Below, piece by piece: positions 9,727-18,797 of a stretch of 64,000 nt of DNA. Position 1 is the stretch's first letter, and every line of letters begins with the position of its first letter. This DNA is from Lactobacillus sp. GTDB taxonomy: Bacteria; Bacillota; Bacilli; Lactobacillales; Lactobacillaceae. The stretch lies in contig NZ_JAAVAU010000010.1 of assembly GCF_014803895.1 (NCBI RefSeq), positions 26,420-90,419 on the forward strand, given 5' to 3'. Both the position numbers and the translations under genes were made by a program. The notes beneath the pieces are model-generated. The model searched no databases. It worked only from the letters and a program-made list of their open reading frames with translations, and was not told where the DNA came from.

Positions 9727-10611
9727 ATGAAGATTGCATTAGTTACCGATAGTACTAGTGTTTTAACTAAAAAAGAGGCTGAGGACAATAATGTAATCGT
9801 CACTCCTATTCCAATTATTGTTGGTGATAAGGAATACTTGGAAGGAGTTGACATTACAGCAAGTCAACTCTTCGATATGCAGAGAGCTGGAGCAGATTTC
9901 CCAAAGACTTCGCAACCTGCAATTGGAGAAATGATTGAGCTTTTTGATAAGCTTCATAATGAAGGTTATGATGCAATCATTGCAATTACACTTTCTAGCG
10001 GAATTTCCGGTTTTTATGAAACTTTACAGACCATGGCTCGTAATAATCCACAATATGGTTTATACCCATATGATTCTAAGATGACTGTGCGTTTACAAGG
10101 TTATTTAGTTTTAGCTGCTGCGCGCATGATTAAAGCAGGTTATGAACCTCAGGATATTTTGAATCGTCTGGACCAGATTAGAAGTACTATTGATGAATTC
10201 TTCGTTGTAGATGATTTAAAAAACTTAAGCCGTGGTGGACGTTTAAGTAATGCGAGTGCTTTTATTGGTACAATGCTACATATTAAGCCACTTCTTACTT
10301 TTGAAGATGGTAAGATTGTTGCTTTTGATAAAATTCGTTCACTCAAGAGAGCTGTTTCTAAAGTAGAAGAATTAACTTTAGAAAGAACAGGTAATCTTTC
10401 CTACCGGAATAAGTTGCGTTTGTTCGTTTTCCACTCAAATGATGCTAAGCAAGCATCAGGTATTAAAGAGTTTATTGAAGAGAATTTTTCAGGGATGCCA
10501 GTAGACGTAGCGGAATTTAGTCCTGTAATTGCGACTCACTTGGGTGAAAAATCTATCGCAATAGCTTGGATGATTGACATTGATCAGATTGATTTTAATG
10601 AAAAAAACTAA
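9727..10611 (+). CDS. DegV/FakB-family fatty-acid-binding protein
   Basis: Family members bind a fatty acid and present it to the kinase FakA for phosphorylation in phospholipid synthesis. The 294 residues begin with the hallmark VTDSTSVL and contain ITLSSGISGFYE and DDLKNLSRGGRLS, which line the ligand pocket in characterised relatives. No neighbouring fakA is visible. It is followed immediately by an intrinsic terminator, so it is transcribed alone. Confidence 0.9.
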   Translation: MKIALVTDSTSVLTKKEAEDNNVIVTPIPIIVGDKEYLEGVDITASQLFDMQRAGADFPKTSQPAIGEMIELFDKLHNEGYDAIIAITLSSGISGFYETLQTMARNNPQYGLYPYDSKMTVRLQGYLVLAAARMIKAGYEPQDILNRLDQIRSTIDEFFVVDDLKNLSRGGRLSNASAFIGTMLHIKPLLTFEDGKIVAFDKIRSLKRAVSKVEELTLERTGNLSYRNKLRLFVFHSNDAKQASGIKEFIEENFSGMPVDVAEFSPVIATHLGEKSIAIAWMIDIDQIDFNEKN

Positions 10612-10617
10612 CTAAAA

Positions 10618-10646
10618 GACCTTAGGTGCTGAGCCTAAGGTTTTTT
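10618..10646 (+). terminator. Intrinsic terminator of degV
   Basis: A 7-bp stem, CCTTAGG with CCTAAGG, is followed by six T, starting seven bases after the degV stop. Confidence 0.85.
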
Positions 10647-10653
10647 ACATGAA

Positions 10654-10680
10654 GAAAAAGCCAGTTCGAAGCGAACTGAC
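10654..10680 (-). terminator. Intrinsic terminator for the minus-strand cytochrome b5-fold gene
   Basis: Read on the minus strand, CAGTTCG-loop-CGAACTG is followed by five T. It lies about 50 bases beyond the stop of the gene at 10729-10965. Confidence 0.7.
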
Positions 10681-10728
10681 TATAAATTTATTATTAATAG
10701 TAATCTGATTCTTGGGGGGAAGGTAGAA

Positions 10729-10965
10729 TTAATCAGAAAGTTTACCAACAACAGGTAAACCTTTTATTACAGCAGCGCCATGTGGAGCATGCTGTAAAAT
10801 TTGGGTGATATCTTTACCAGCTAGATTACCGTGATTTTTGCTAGCACCTACATGTGAGTTTCCAGTTGCATCATAAACAGTACCATCTACAGCAAAATAG
10901 GCCTTATGACCATTTTCACCATCAAATTCTGACAATTCTTCTCGTGTAAAAAATTTCTCTGCCAT
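10729..10965 (-). CDS. Cytochrome b5-like heme/steroid-binding domain protein
   Basis: A single 78-residue domain of the cytochrome b5 fold (FTREELSEFDGENGHKAYFAVDGTVYD, GNSHVGASKNHGNLAGKDITQIL). This small free-standing form is common in lactic acid bacteria. Whether it binds heme is unclear; His residues occur around positions 38, 44, 59 and 62. It has its own ribosome site (GAAAGGAAG) and terminator, so it is a single-gene unit. Confidence 0.8.
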   Translation of the reverse strand: MAEKFFTREELSEFDGENGHKAYFAVDGTVYDATGNSHVGASKNHGNLAGKDITQILQHAPHGAAVIKGLPVVGKLSD

Positions 10966-11237
10966 TGATACTTCCTTTCATTACTTATAATTTAAAGGCT
11001 ACTATATCAAAATTGTGTAGGAGGTTCAACTAGTTTGTTTGAGTTGAAAACTATATGAATTACTAAATTGCTAGCCCATTAAGATTTTAGAAAAGTATCT
11101 ATAAAATTATTTAGATTTTATTAAGAGAAACTAGTGCATTTTTCATTGCAGTAATTGCACAAAAGTTGATAGATTTTTTGAGAGTAATCTTAATATTTTT
11201 AATATATTAATAACTATTCGTAAAAAAATTGTAACCC

Positions 11238-11906
11238 TCAATTCATCAATTCATTTAAGCGATGGATATCTTTTTGCTTGCCAATTACTAAAATTTTATC
11301 ATTATTATGAATAACATCCGTAGCTTGTGGTAGTTGATTAATATCATCGTCTTCATTAATAATTGCCAGAATATTAACATTATAGCGATTACGAAAATCG
11401 AGTTCATCAATAGTTTTACCGATAATTTTAGGATTAGCTACATTAATCTCAGCTAAGGTAAGATTTTTATTTAAATCCACATAATCAATTACACTAGGGT
11501 GAAGCTGATGAAAGACAATTTGCATCGCCAGATCATGTTCTGGACGCACAACTTTAGTAGCACCAACTTTTTCTAAAACACGTGCATGCGTTGCGTTTTC
11601 TGCTCGACAGATAATATCTGGTACACCAGCTTCTTTAACAATCATTGTCGCCATTACGCTCGCCGCAATATTTCTACCGATAGAAACATAAACATGGTCA
11701 AAACTACCAATATCAAGTTCGTGCATAGCTTCTTCATCTTGAGCATCCGCAATTACAGCTTCCATTACCATATCAGCGTATTCCTCAACAACTTCTTCAT
11801 TAATATCAATAGCTAATACTTCTTGATTTGCTTCTACTAATGCTTGACAAATTGCTGACCCAAATTGTCCCAGCCCAATTACTGCATAACTTTCTTTTTT
11901 AGCCAA
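11238..11906 (-). CDS. ktrA: Ktr potassium uptake regulatory subunit (RCK protein)
   Basis: A cytoplasmic gating ring that binds nucleotides and controls the KtrB channel. The 222 residues hold a Rossmann RCK-N domain with GLGQFG at residues 11-16 and the ribose-binding Asp in LAIDINEE, then an RCK-C domain from about residue 140. It overlaps the upstream ktrB end by eight bases on the minus strand, so the two are translationally coupled. Confidence 0.93.
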   Translation of the reverse strand: MAKKESYAVIGLGQFGSAICQALVEANQEVLAIDINEEVVEEYADMVMEAVIADAQDEEAMHELDIGSFDHVYVSIGRNIAASVMATMIVKEAGVPDIICRAENATHARVLEKVGATKVVRPEHDLAMQIVFHQLHPSVIDYVDLNKNLTLAEINVANPKIIGKTIDELDFRNRYNVNILAIINEDDDINQLPQATDVIHNNDKILVIGKQKDIHRLNELMN

Positions 11907-13263
11907 TTAATACACTCTCCTTTGGATAACGATAATTCTCTGGTTTCTTTCTTGTATTAAAAATTGAGAACATAACGGTAAAGATACCAACTCTTCCAAT
12001 AAACATTAAGAAAATAATAATTAGTTTACCGATTAAGTTTAAGTTCTGAGTGACTCCAACAGAAATTCCCGTGGTCCCAAATGCAGAGACTGCTTCGAAA
12101 ACAATTGAACCTAGTGGATTACGTTCTGGTAAAGTTTGAGTTTCTATCAAAATCAAAATAGCAATAAATAAGATGAAAAGAGCTACAAATAATAAAGTCA
12201 ATGCTCGAAATATATTCTCTTGAGTAAAGCGACGATGAGCTAATGTAGTGTCACGTTTACCTCGCAAAGTGGCAATTGTTTGAATAGTTAAGATACCAAT
12301 TGTCGTTGTCTTGATCCCACCAGCAGTAGAACCGGGTGTACCACCGATAAACATTAAAAGGGTAGTAAAGGCTAATCCAGTTGCACTTAGGTCTGTATAA
12401 GAAAATGTCGTTAATCCTGCAGTTCGAGGAGTGATAGCCATAAAAATAGTATTTACTATCCGCTCACCAAAGTTAACATGGTTACTTAACTGAGCTAAAT
12501 TTTTTTCAGTAATGAAATAAACAATAATAGAAAGAATAGTTATAATAGCCCCAGTTCGCAACGCTAAGATTGTATGTAGGGAAAGGCGATGGGTACGATG
12601 ATAATCAAGAATATCTTTCCAAACTAAAAATCCTAAAGAACCAGCAATGATTAACATTGCTAGTACACCTAACACATAAGGATCATTAATATATTCTGCT
12701 AAGCCATGATCGAATAAGTCAAAGCCAGCATTACAAAATGCAGCAATAGAATGAAAAATACTGTACCAAATTCCTTTCGCCAAACCATAGCGTGGATAAA
12801 ATTTAACTAATAATAAGGCACTTCCTAAAAGTTGAATTGCAATCGATAAGCGAAGGATTAAGAAAATGACATTAACTTGCGATAAATTATCAAAATTCCA
12901 AGCTTCTTTAGCCAATAACTTAGTTGACATTTGCATTCGTTGCCGAATAAGACGTGACATTAACACCGCAAATGTCATAAAGCCAAGTCCACCTACTTCC
13001 ATTAAGACAGCAATAATTAATTGACCAAAGAAAGACCAGTGCGTAGATGTGTGAACTACGGATAATCCAGTTACACAAGTAGCACTTGTCGATGTAAAAA
13101 GAGCAGTCATAAAATCAGTATGGCCAGACTTAGTAGAAATTGGTAAAAGTAAAAGTAATGTTCCAATTAAAATTATAAAAACAAAGCCTAAAGTTAAAAC
13201 TTTAGGGAAGGTATATTTATGATGATATATTTCTATCAAGGCGTCCTCTCCTTTATAAGTCAA
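11899..13263 (-). CDS. ktrB: Ktr/Trk potassium uptake membrane subunit
   Basis: Forms the K+ (often Na+-dependent) translocation pore in the membrane. The 454 residues show the four M1-P-M2 repeats, with pore-loop signatures TCVTGLSVV, AAFCNAGFDLF, TAGLTT and FGTTGISVG, each with the conserved glycine. First gene of a two-gene operon with ktrA. It is divergent from the unknown gene at 13374, with about 110 bases between them for both promoters. Confidence 0.93.
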   Translation of the reverse strand: MTYKGEDALIEIYHHKYTFPKVLTLGFVFIILIGTLLLLLPISTKSGHTDFMTALFTSTSATCVTGLSVVHTSTHWSFFGQLIIAVLMEVGGLGFMTFAVLMSRLIRQRMQMSTKLLAKEAWNFDNLSQVNVIFLILRLSIAIQLLGSALLLVKFYPRYGLAKGIWYSIFHSIAAFCNAGFDLFDHGLAEYINDPYVLGVLAMLIIAGSLGFLVWKDILDYHRTHRLSLHTILALRTGAIITILSIIVYFITEKNLAQLSNHVNFGERIVNTIFMAITPRTAGLTTFSYTDLSATGLAFTTLLMFIGGTPGSTAGGIKTTTIGILTIQTIATLRGKRDTTLAHRRFTQENIFRALTLLFVALFILFIAILILIETQTLPERNPLGSIVFEAVSAFGTTGISVGVTQNLNLIGKLIIIFLMFIGRVGIFTVMFSIFNTRKKPENYRYPKESVLIG

Positions 13264-13373
13264 AGTTTTTTCACTACTAAGTCTAACATATGTCTTCTTT
13301 TTTCTTTTACTTTGCGCTAATATCTAGTAATCTTAATATATATAAATCATATGATTAGAGAGAAAAATGATAA

Positions 13374-14582
13374 ATGGAAAATGCTTCGATGTCAGAACGT
13401 GACAAAATAATTTCACTACTTAATGATAAATTAATTGATTGGGAAAAGTTAGGAATTCAATTTAATATTTCTTCTTATGCACTCAAGCAGTATTTAGCTG
13501 GTGAAGAAAATTATTTATCTATGACTACAAGAGAAAAGCTCTCTTTCTTCTATGATCAACTAGCTGCTTTGAAACAAAGAGGACAACATAGGTTGAAGGA
13601 TCAACAAATACAATCTTCTTTGAGATATGCTAACTTAATGCTTGATAATTTATGGTATGTACCAACTTCAGATAATTCAGGTGATTTACTAGATTATTTT
13701 CATTTTTTAGTTATTAAAGTTAGTAATTATCTAGCCACTGATGGCTTTTATTATGGATATGTTAGGACGAAGTATTATCCTAATATATTTATTCGTTATG
13801 AAAATGATGAAGGTAGGGTGGGTAAACCTATTACTTGTGTTTATATTAATGATGAGAATATAGATCTGGATAACAGACTACATTCATTAGTTAAAGGGGA
13901 AATCCAACTTGAAGAATTTAGCCCATACTTAATCAGACGTAATCAAGAATTAGCAGTTAATCTTTATCAAGAAATCTTGTCTATCCTTTACAATACAGTT
14001 CATAAATTTTTAAGTAAATATGGTATGAAGGCTAAACTTCAAAAGGATCAAAAAGATGTTACCAGTATATATACTTTTTTAGGAACTTATCCAATTTTTA
14101 AATCATTTACTCAAGAGATTGATAGATTAAATGGCTTAAATGAAAACGAATATTTATCTGTAGATGATTTTTATCAAGATAATTTAGGTTTAAAAATTAT
14201 TACCGTCGCTAACCAATTATTCAATGGCTACCAAGAAGTTCAACAACAAATAAATTATATAGTTTCAAATGAAGAAATTAGTCTTGGAGAGGCAGTTGAT
14301 ATAGAATTAGACGCACTTGAAGATATATATCATAAATTACAAGAAAAGCTGTCGGAGACCCTGATTAGTTTTTATCAAGGAAAATGGGCGTTCCATGAAC
14401 CTAAAGAATTATCTACTGCAACTGATACTAATTATACTTATCACCAATTTAATGCAGCTTTAAATGATGCATATCAGGAAAGTGCTGCTTACTTGCAATT
14501 AAAAGCACTCTTAGATGTTTTTAAACCATTATTGAAAAAAAGTGATTATCGTAACTTATTTAATAAGCAGAATGAATATTAG
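13374..14582 (+). CDS. Unrecognised 402-aa cytoplasmic protein
   Basis: I do not recognise the family. The protein is soluble, charged and probably mostly helical, with no signal peptide or membrane segment. The first ~50 residues (SERDKIISLLNDKLIDW, SSYALKQYLAGE) could be a helix-turn-helix-like start, but this is weak. The centre is rich in aromatic residues (FYYGYVRTKYYPNIFIRYEND). The start at 13374 is plausible from GAGAGA upstream; Met6 is an alternative. The gene is monocistronic, ending at a bidirectional terminator. Confidence 0.75.
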   Translation: MENASMSERDKIISLLNDKLIDWEKLGIQFNISSYALKQYLAGEENYLSMTTREKLSFFYDQLAALKQRGQHRLKDQQIQSSLRYANLMLDNLWYVPTSDNSGDLLDYFHFLVIKVSNYLATDGFYYGYVRTKYYPNIFIRYENDEGRVGKPITCVYINDENIDLDNRLHSLVKGEIQLEEFSPYLIRRNQELAVNLYQEILSILYNTVHKFLSKYGMKAKLQKDQKDVTSIYTFLGTYPIFKSFTQEIDRLNGLNENEYLSVDDFYQDNLGLKIITVANQLFNGYQEVQQQINYIVSNEEISLGEAVDIELDALEDIYHKLQEKLSETLISFYQGKWAFHEPKELSTATDTNYTYHQFNAALNDAYQESAAYLQLKALLDVFKPLLKKSDYRNLFNKQNEY

Positions 14583-14590
14583 GATACAAA

Positions 14591-14625
14591 ATAAGGAGTC
14601 CACAACTTGAAATGTGAACTCCTTT
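14591..14625. terminator. Bidirectional terminator between 13374 gene and YbjQ-type gene
   Basis: AAGGAGT and ACTCCTT, extended by CACA and TGTG around a small bulge, form a hairpin between the two convergent genes, with T-rich sequence on the right. Confidence 0.75.
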
Positions 14626-14626
14626 A

Positions 14627-14950
14627 TTAATTTACAAATTTAACTGCTGTACCATAAGCAACAATACTTTGCATATCCCCGGCAATTGAGCCTGAATCAA
14701 AGCGCATCATTACCACAGCGTCAGCTCCTTTTTCTTGGGCGGCAGCTCGCAAACGTTGAATTGCTTCAGTACGAGAAGTTGTAAGCATTTTAGTATATCC
14801 TCGAACTTCGCCACCAATCATACTCTTCAATCCTGCTCCGATATCACTGATTGCATTGCGGGATTGCGTAGTCACGCCGAAAACTTCACCAAGAATTTCA
14901 TAATTTTTGCCAGGAACATTTTCAGTTGTTGTAACTAATATATCTGCCAT
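14627..14950 (-). CDS. YbjQ/UPF0145 family protein
   Basis: A 107-residue single-domain protein of the YbjQ family, sometimes called a putative heavy-metal-binding domain; function is unproven. Visible family motifs are [10 protein letters not shown], near-central [28 protein letters not shown] and IVAYGTAVK. It has a good ribosome site (AGGAGGAC). It is a stand-alone gene convergent with the unknown gene at 13374. Confidence 0.85.
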   Translation of the reverse strand: MADILVTTTENVPGKNYEILGEVFGVTTQSRNAISDIGAGLKSMIGGEVRGYTKMLTTSRTEAIQRLRAAAQEKGADAVVMMRFDSGSIAGDMQSIVAYGTAVKFVN

Positions 14951-15166
14951 TTTAATGTCCTCCTTAGAATTATTTTCAGTCTACACGAGCTAGTAGCGAG
15001 ATTCAAGTAATAAACTGTTTGGGTTATAGTTTATAAATTAACTATCAATAAGTTACCAAACTTGTATTATTCAATTAATCATTATAGTTTTATTATAAAA
15101 ATCATTGACTTTTAATATTTTTAAACTATTATGAAAAGTAATTATTCAAGAAAGGTGGCCTTTATT

Positions 15167-16354
15167 GTGACTAAAACTGCATTTACAAACTGTAATTTAT
15201 TTGTGGGAACCCAAGATGAAATATTAAAAGATGCTTGGTTCATAATTGACGATACAACCAGCAAAATTATTGCAAAAGGAACTGGAATTCCATATAAAAA
15301 GGCAGATAAAAGTATAGATTTAGAGAATCAATATGTAATGTCTGGTTTACTTAATTCACACGTACATATTACTAATTGGTTTCCAGAAACTGAAACTATT
15401 GGGATATACAATGCTTTTGCTAATTTAAAAGCGGCTCTTAAAGGTGGCGTTACTTATATTCGAAGCTGTGGAGTACCATTTGATACGGATATAAAACTTA
15501 ATAATATGCGAACTCAATATCCATTTGAAGGACCACAAATCATGCCATCAGGAATGCCGATTTCTATCCTGGGTGGGCATGGTGATCAATTACTCGGTGA
15601 AAATCATGCTCAAAATGCATCCCATCTTGTAAACGGAATTTCTGATATACAAAATGCTGTTCGTTCTCAATTTAAAAAAGGTGCTAAAAATATTAAGCTA
15701 ATGGTAACTGGTGGAGTACTTTCTCAAACTGATCAAGTAGATGATGTTGAATTATCACTAGACGAAATGAAAGCTGCTGTTCAAGATGCTCACTTAAAAC
15801 ATATGACTGTTAGTGCTCATGCTCAAGGTAAATTAGGTATTCATTATGCTGTTTTAGCAGGTGTCGATTCAATTGAACATGGAATTTATATTAGTGATGA
15901 AGATGTTGAATTAATGAAAAAGCAGGGAACATTTTTATCCCCTACATTAATTGCTGCTAAAAATATTGTTGATAAGGGTAAAGGAAAATTATCAGAATTT
16001 TCTTACCATAAAATGACTAGTGTAATTGAAGATTACTACAGGAATATTAGCAAAACTATAAAAGCAGGAGTTAACTTAGCTTTAGGAACTGATGCAGGAA
16101 CTTTTGGTAATCCGATTGAAGAAACAGCTGAAGAATTGGTAGAGTTAGTTAATGCAGGAGCTACTAATTACCAAGCTCTACATGCAGCAGGTTTAGGAAA
16201 TGCCACTTTAATGAAGATAGACGATGAATATGGCTCCTTAGAGGTGGGCAAATATGCTGATTTTTTGGTTTTAAAACAAAACCCTCTAGTTGATGTAGCT
16301 GCTGTCCAACAAAAAGATAAGCAAGTATATCAACATGGTATTAGAAAATACTAA
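15167..16354 (+). CDS. Amidohydrolase-family metal-dependent hydrolase (imidazolonepropionase/prolidase-like)
   Basis: A TIM-barrel metallohydrolase of the amidohydrolase superfamily. Metal-ligand motifs are in order: SHVHIT (HxH), the candidate bridging Lys in NIKLMVTGG, SAHAQG, SIEHG, and the catalytic Asp in LALGTDAGT. I prefer the GTG start at 15167 because AAAGGTGG lies eight bases upstream; an in-frame ATG at 15131 has no such site. Length is then 395 residues. The substrate is unknown; relatives act on peptides with C-terminal proline or on imidazolone-type rings. Single-gene unit with a terminator downstream. Confidence 0.85.
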   Translation: MTKTAFTNCNLFVGTQDEILKDAWFIIDDTTSKIIAKGTGIPYKKADKSIDLENQYVMSGLLNSHVHITNWFPETETIGIYNAFANLKAALKGGVTYIRSCGVPFDTDIKLNNMRTQYPFEGPQIMPSGMPISILGGHGDQLLGENHAQNASHLVNGISDIQNAVRSQFKKGAKNIKLMVTGGVLSQTDQVDDVELSLDEMKAAVQDAHLKHMTVSAHAQGKLGIHYAVLAGVDSIEHGIYISDEDVELMKKQGTFLSPTLIAAKNIVDKGKGKLSEFSYHKMTSVIEDYYRNISKTIKAGVNLALGTDAGTFGNPIEETAEELVELVNAGATNYQALHAAGLGNATLMKIDDEYGSLEVGKYADFLVLKQNPLVDVAAVQQKDKQVYQHGIRKY

Positions 16355-16417
16355 GTATTAATAAAAGTTGAAATATTAAGAGAAGCATTAAAACCTATTA
16401 GATTATTATGTAAATAA

Positions 16418-16460
16418 CAAAAATCTCCTTTACCATGTAATTGATAAAGGAGATTTTTTC
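16418..16460. terminator. Bidirectional terminator after amidohydrolase and importer operon
   Basis: AAATCTCCTTTA pairs with TAAAGGAGATTT in a 12-bp stem, with A-rich left and T-rich right flanks, between convergent transcription units. Confidence 0.85.
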
Positions 16461-16493
16461 TATAAGAGTTAAAGCTACTTTTTTGAATTCAAG

Positions 16494-17300
16494 TTATTTA
16501 GTTATGTCAGCATTAAAGTACTTTTGAGACAATTTTTTCACAGTGCCATCTTTTTCTAATTGAGTCATTGCACGATTATAAGACTTTTGAAGATCGGTAT
16601 CTTTCTTATTGAATAAAGCAGAAATACTTACTGGAGCTTCTTGCTTAGAAACATCAATAATTTTCAATCCCTCAGTATTACCGCTCTTTTTGTAATCATA
16701 CCAAGCTTCGCGACTGTTGATTGCGCCAGCTACACGACCTTGTCGAATCATTGATAAAGAATTAGAAAATTCTTCACTTGGTACTACAATACCACCATAC
16801 TTTTTAGTGACAGCAGCATTGTTAGTCCCCGTTGAAGCAGCCATCTTTTTACCCTTAATATCTTTTAAACTCTTGATATTACTATTTTTAGGAACAATTA
16901 ATACATAACGAGATTTGATATAGGGAATCGAAAAATTATATTGTTTAGCGCGTTCGGGTGTACGAGAAATATTATTCATTACGACATCAAATTTGCCTGC
17001 ACCTAAACCCGCAATCAATGAATCCCACTTAGTTGGAACAAATTTAGCTTTTAAACCCATTTTTTTAGCAACTTCTTTACCAAGCTCCACTTCAAAACCA
17101 GTTAGTTTACCATTTTTTACATATGAATAAGGTTTATATGTTCCCTCTAAGCCAATTATTAATGTCTTTTTGGTTTGATTAGGAGAAGAACTAGCTGTGG
17201 ATGAATTAGTTGAATGAATAGCATTCCAACTTCCAATAAATCCATACCCCAGAATTAAAGTTCCTATAATTGTTAGGAAGATTTTTTGTCGTAGTTTCAT
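16494..17300 (-). CDS. Polar amino acid ABC transporter substrate-binding protein (cystine-type)
   Basis: Extracellular receptor of the importer encoded with the next two genes. The 268 residues form a type II periplasmic-binding fold (LIIGLEGTYKPYSYVKNGKLTGFEVELGK). An N-terminal hydrophobic segment (about residues 8-24) lacks a lipobox Cys, so the protein is probably membrane-anchored or secreted rather than a lipoprotein. Last gene of the minus-strand operon led by the PLP enzyme. The operon's Cys-codon attenuator suggests cystine or cysteine as ligand; this is inference. Confidence 0.88.
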   Translation of the reverse strand: MKLRQKIFLTIIGTLILGYGFIGSWNAIHSTNSSTASSSPNQTKKTLIIGLEGTYKPYSYVKNGKLTGFEVELGKEVAKKMGLKAKFVPTKWDSLIAGLGAGKFDVVMNNISRTPERAKQYNFSIPYIKSRYVLIVPKNSNIKSLKDIKGKKMAASTGTNNAAVTKKYGGIVVPSEEFSNSLSMIRQGRVAGAINSREAWYDYKKSGNTEGLKIIDVSKQEAPVSISALFNKKDTDLQKSYNRAMTQLEKDGTVKKLSQKYFNADITK

Positions 17301-17315
17301 AGTCTAAGCCATCCT

Positions 17316-18062
17316 TTATAAATTTTCTAGTGTCATTGAAGAAATAAAATTTTTGATACGGTTATTAGGATTATCTGCTGAGAAAAATGTGTTTGCGTCA
17401 CCATCATAGTTAATTTCGCCATCTTCAATGAAAACAATTTTATCAGCAATTTTTTTTGCAAATAATAAATTATGAGTAACAATGACCATTGATTGTTTTT
17501 CACTAGCTAATTGTAATAAAACTCGCAAAACACTTAATTCTAGTTCCGGATCAAGAGCTGAAGTAGGTTCATCTAAAAGAATATATTTAGGTTTCATTGC
17601 TAAAGCTCTAGCAATTGCTACTCTTTGGGCTTGTCCACCAGAGAGTTCAAATGGATAAGAGTTTTCGTATTTACTTAGATCTACTTTATTAAGTAATTGC
17701 AGAGCTTCCAGAGTGGCTTGTTTTTTACTTTCTTTTAAAACTTGTGTAGGTCCTTCAATGATGTTCTTTAAAACAGATTTATGAGGAAAGAGATTGTAAT
17801 TTTGAAAGACCATTCCCGTTTCTTGCCGAATTGATAGGATAGCTTTTCGCTCGATTTTATGGCTAAAGTCAATTTGATGAGCATCAAATTCATATTTACC
17901 TTTTTTAGGAACGGTTAATAAATTTAATGACCGTAAGATAGTAGATTTTCCTGCTCCAGATGGACCAACAATTACAGTAGTTTTTCCTTCAGGAAACTCT
18001 AAATTAATATTTTTTAAAATGTGCTTATTGCCTACAATATGGTTCACATTAATTAATTTCAT
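17316..18062 (-). CDS. Polar amino acid ABC transporter ATP-binding protein
   Basis: Energises the importer. In the 248 residues: Walker A GPSGAGKST, Q-loop in GMVFQNYNLFPH, signature LSGGQAQR, Walker B YILLDEPTSALDP and the H-loop in IVTHN. It lies between the permease and binding-protein genes with 14-15-base gaps, as part of one operon. Confidence 0.93.
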   Translation of the reverse strand: MKLINVNHIVGNKHILKNINLEFPEGKTTVIVGPSGAGKSTILRSLNLLTVPKKGKYEFDAHQIDFSHKIERKAILSIRQETGMVFQNYNLFPHKSVLKNIIEGPTQVLKESKKQATLEALQLLNKVDLSKYENSYPFELSGGQAQRVAIARALAMKPKYILLDEPTSALDPELELSVLRVLLQLASEKQSMVIVTHNLLFAKKIADKIVFIEDGEINYDGDANTFFSADNPNNRIKNFISSMTLENL

Positions 18063-18076
18063 GATATTCTCCTAGC

Positions 18077-18769
18077 TTAATGATTTATTTGGGGGTCCAA
18101 AACTTTTTCTAAATATTTTTGTAGGTAAGTCAAAACCGTTGTGAAAAGTGCATAAACTACGGCGGCCAAACTATACATTAATAATGGTTGATAATTGGCT
18201 GCAGCAATTTGTTGGCTAACCGCAAACATTTCCATAATTGTAATGGAAGCTGCTAAGGAGGTATCTTTAACTAAACTAATAAAAGAGTTAGCTAGCGGAG
18301 GTAAAGCAACTCTGAGAGCTTGGGGAATAATAATTCGCCAAAGAGTTTTTAATTTTCCCATACCAATTGCAGCACCAGCTTCCCATTGACCTTCAGGAAC
18401 AGAACTAATTGCTGCACGTAATGTTTCAGAAGCATATGCTCCGGTATTTAATGAAAAAGTAATCAAGCCAGCAACATAAGCTTCTAATTTTATACCATCA
18501 GGAGTAATACCCTTGATTTTTAAATAGGGTAGACCAAAAAATACAATGAACAGTTGTACGATTAATGGAGTAGCCCGAAATAGCCAAACGTAAAAACTAG
18601 CCAACCATTTCAAAATTTTAAAAGCTCCTTGACGCTTAGATATCCGGATTAACGCTGTTACTAAGGCAATAATTAAACCGAAGAAAAATGAAGTAATAGC
18701 TAGAGGAAGGGTAAATTGTAATCCGGCTACTATCATTTGGGGAAGAGCTGTAATAATGGTATTCCACAT
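18077..18769 (-). CDS. Polar amino acid ABC transporter permease
   Basis: Membrane subunit of the HisM/GlnP type. It has about five hydrophobic helices and the EAA-loop region GQWEAGAAIGMGKLKTLWRIIIPQA that contacts the ATPase. I moved the start to the ATG at 18769, giving 230 residues, because GAAAGGAA lies just upstream. The longer frame from 18814 would begin inside the PLP enzyme gene and has no ribosome site. Confidence 0.9.
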   Translation of the reverse strand: MWNTIITALPQMIVAGLQFTLPLAITSFFFGLIIALVTALIRISKRQGAFKILKWLASFYVWLFRATPLIVQLFIVFFGLPYLKIKGITPDGIKLEAYVAGLITFSLNTGAYASETLRAAISSVPEGQWEAGAAIGMGKLKTLWRIIIPQALRVALPPLANSFISLVKDTSLAASITIMEMFAVSQQIAAANYQPLLMYSLAAVVYALFTTVLTYLQKYLEKVLDPQINH

Positions 18770-18797
18770 TTTAAAAAATTCCTTTCGTTTATATTGA

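Noticed and set aside
18195..18389. Plus-strand frame opposite the permease gene
   Set aside because: Antisense shadow without ribosome site or known motif.
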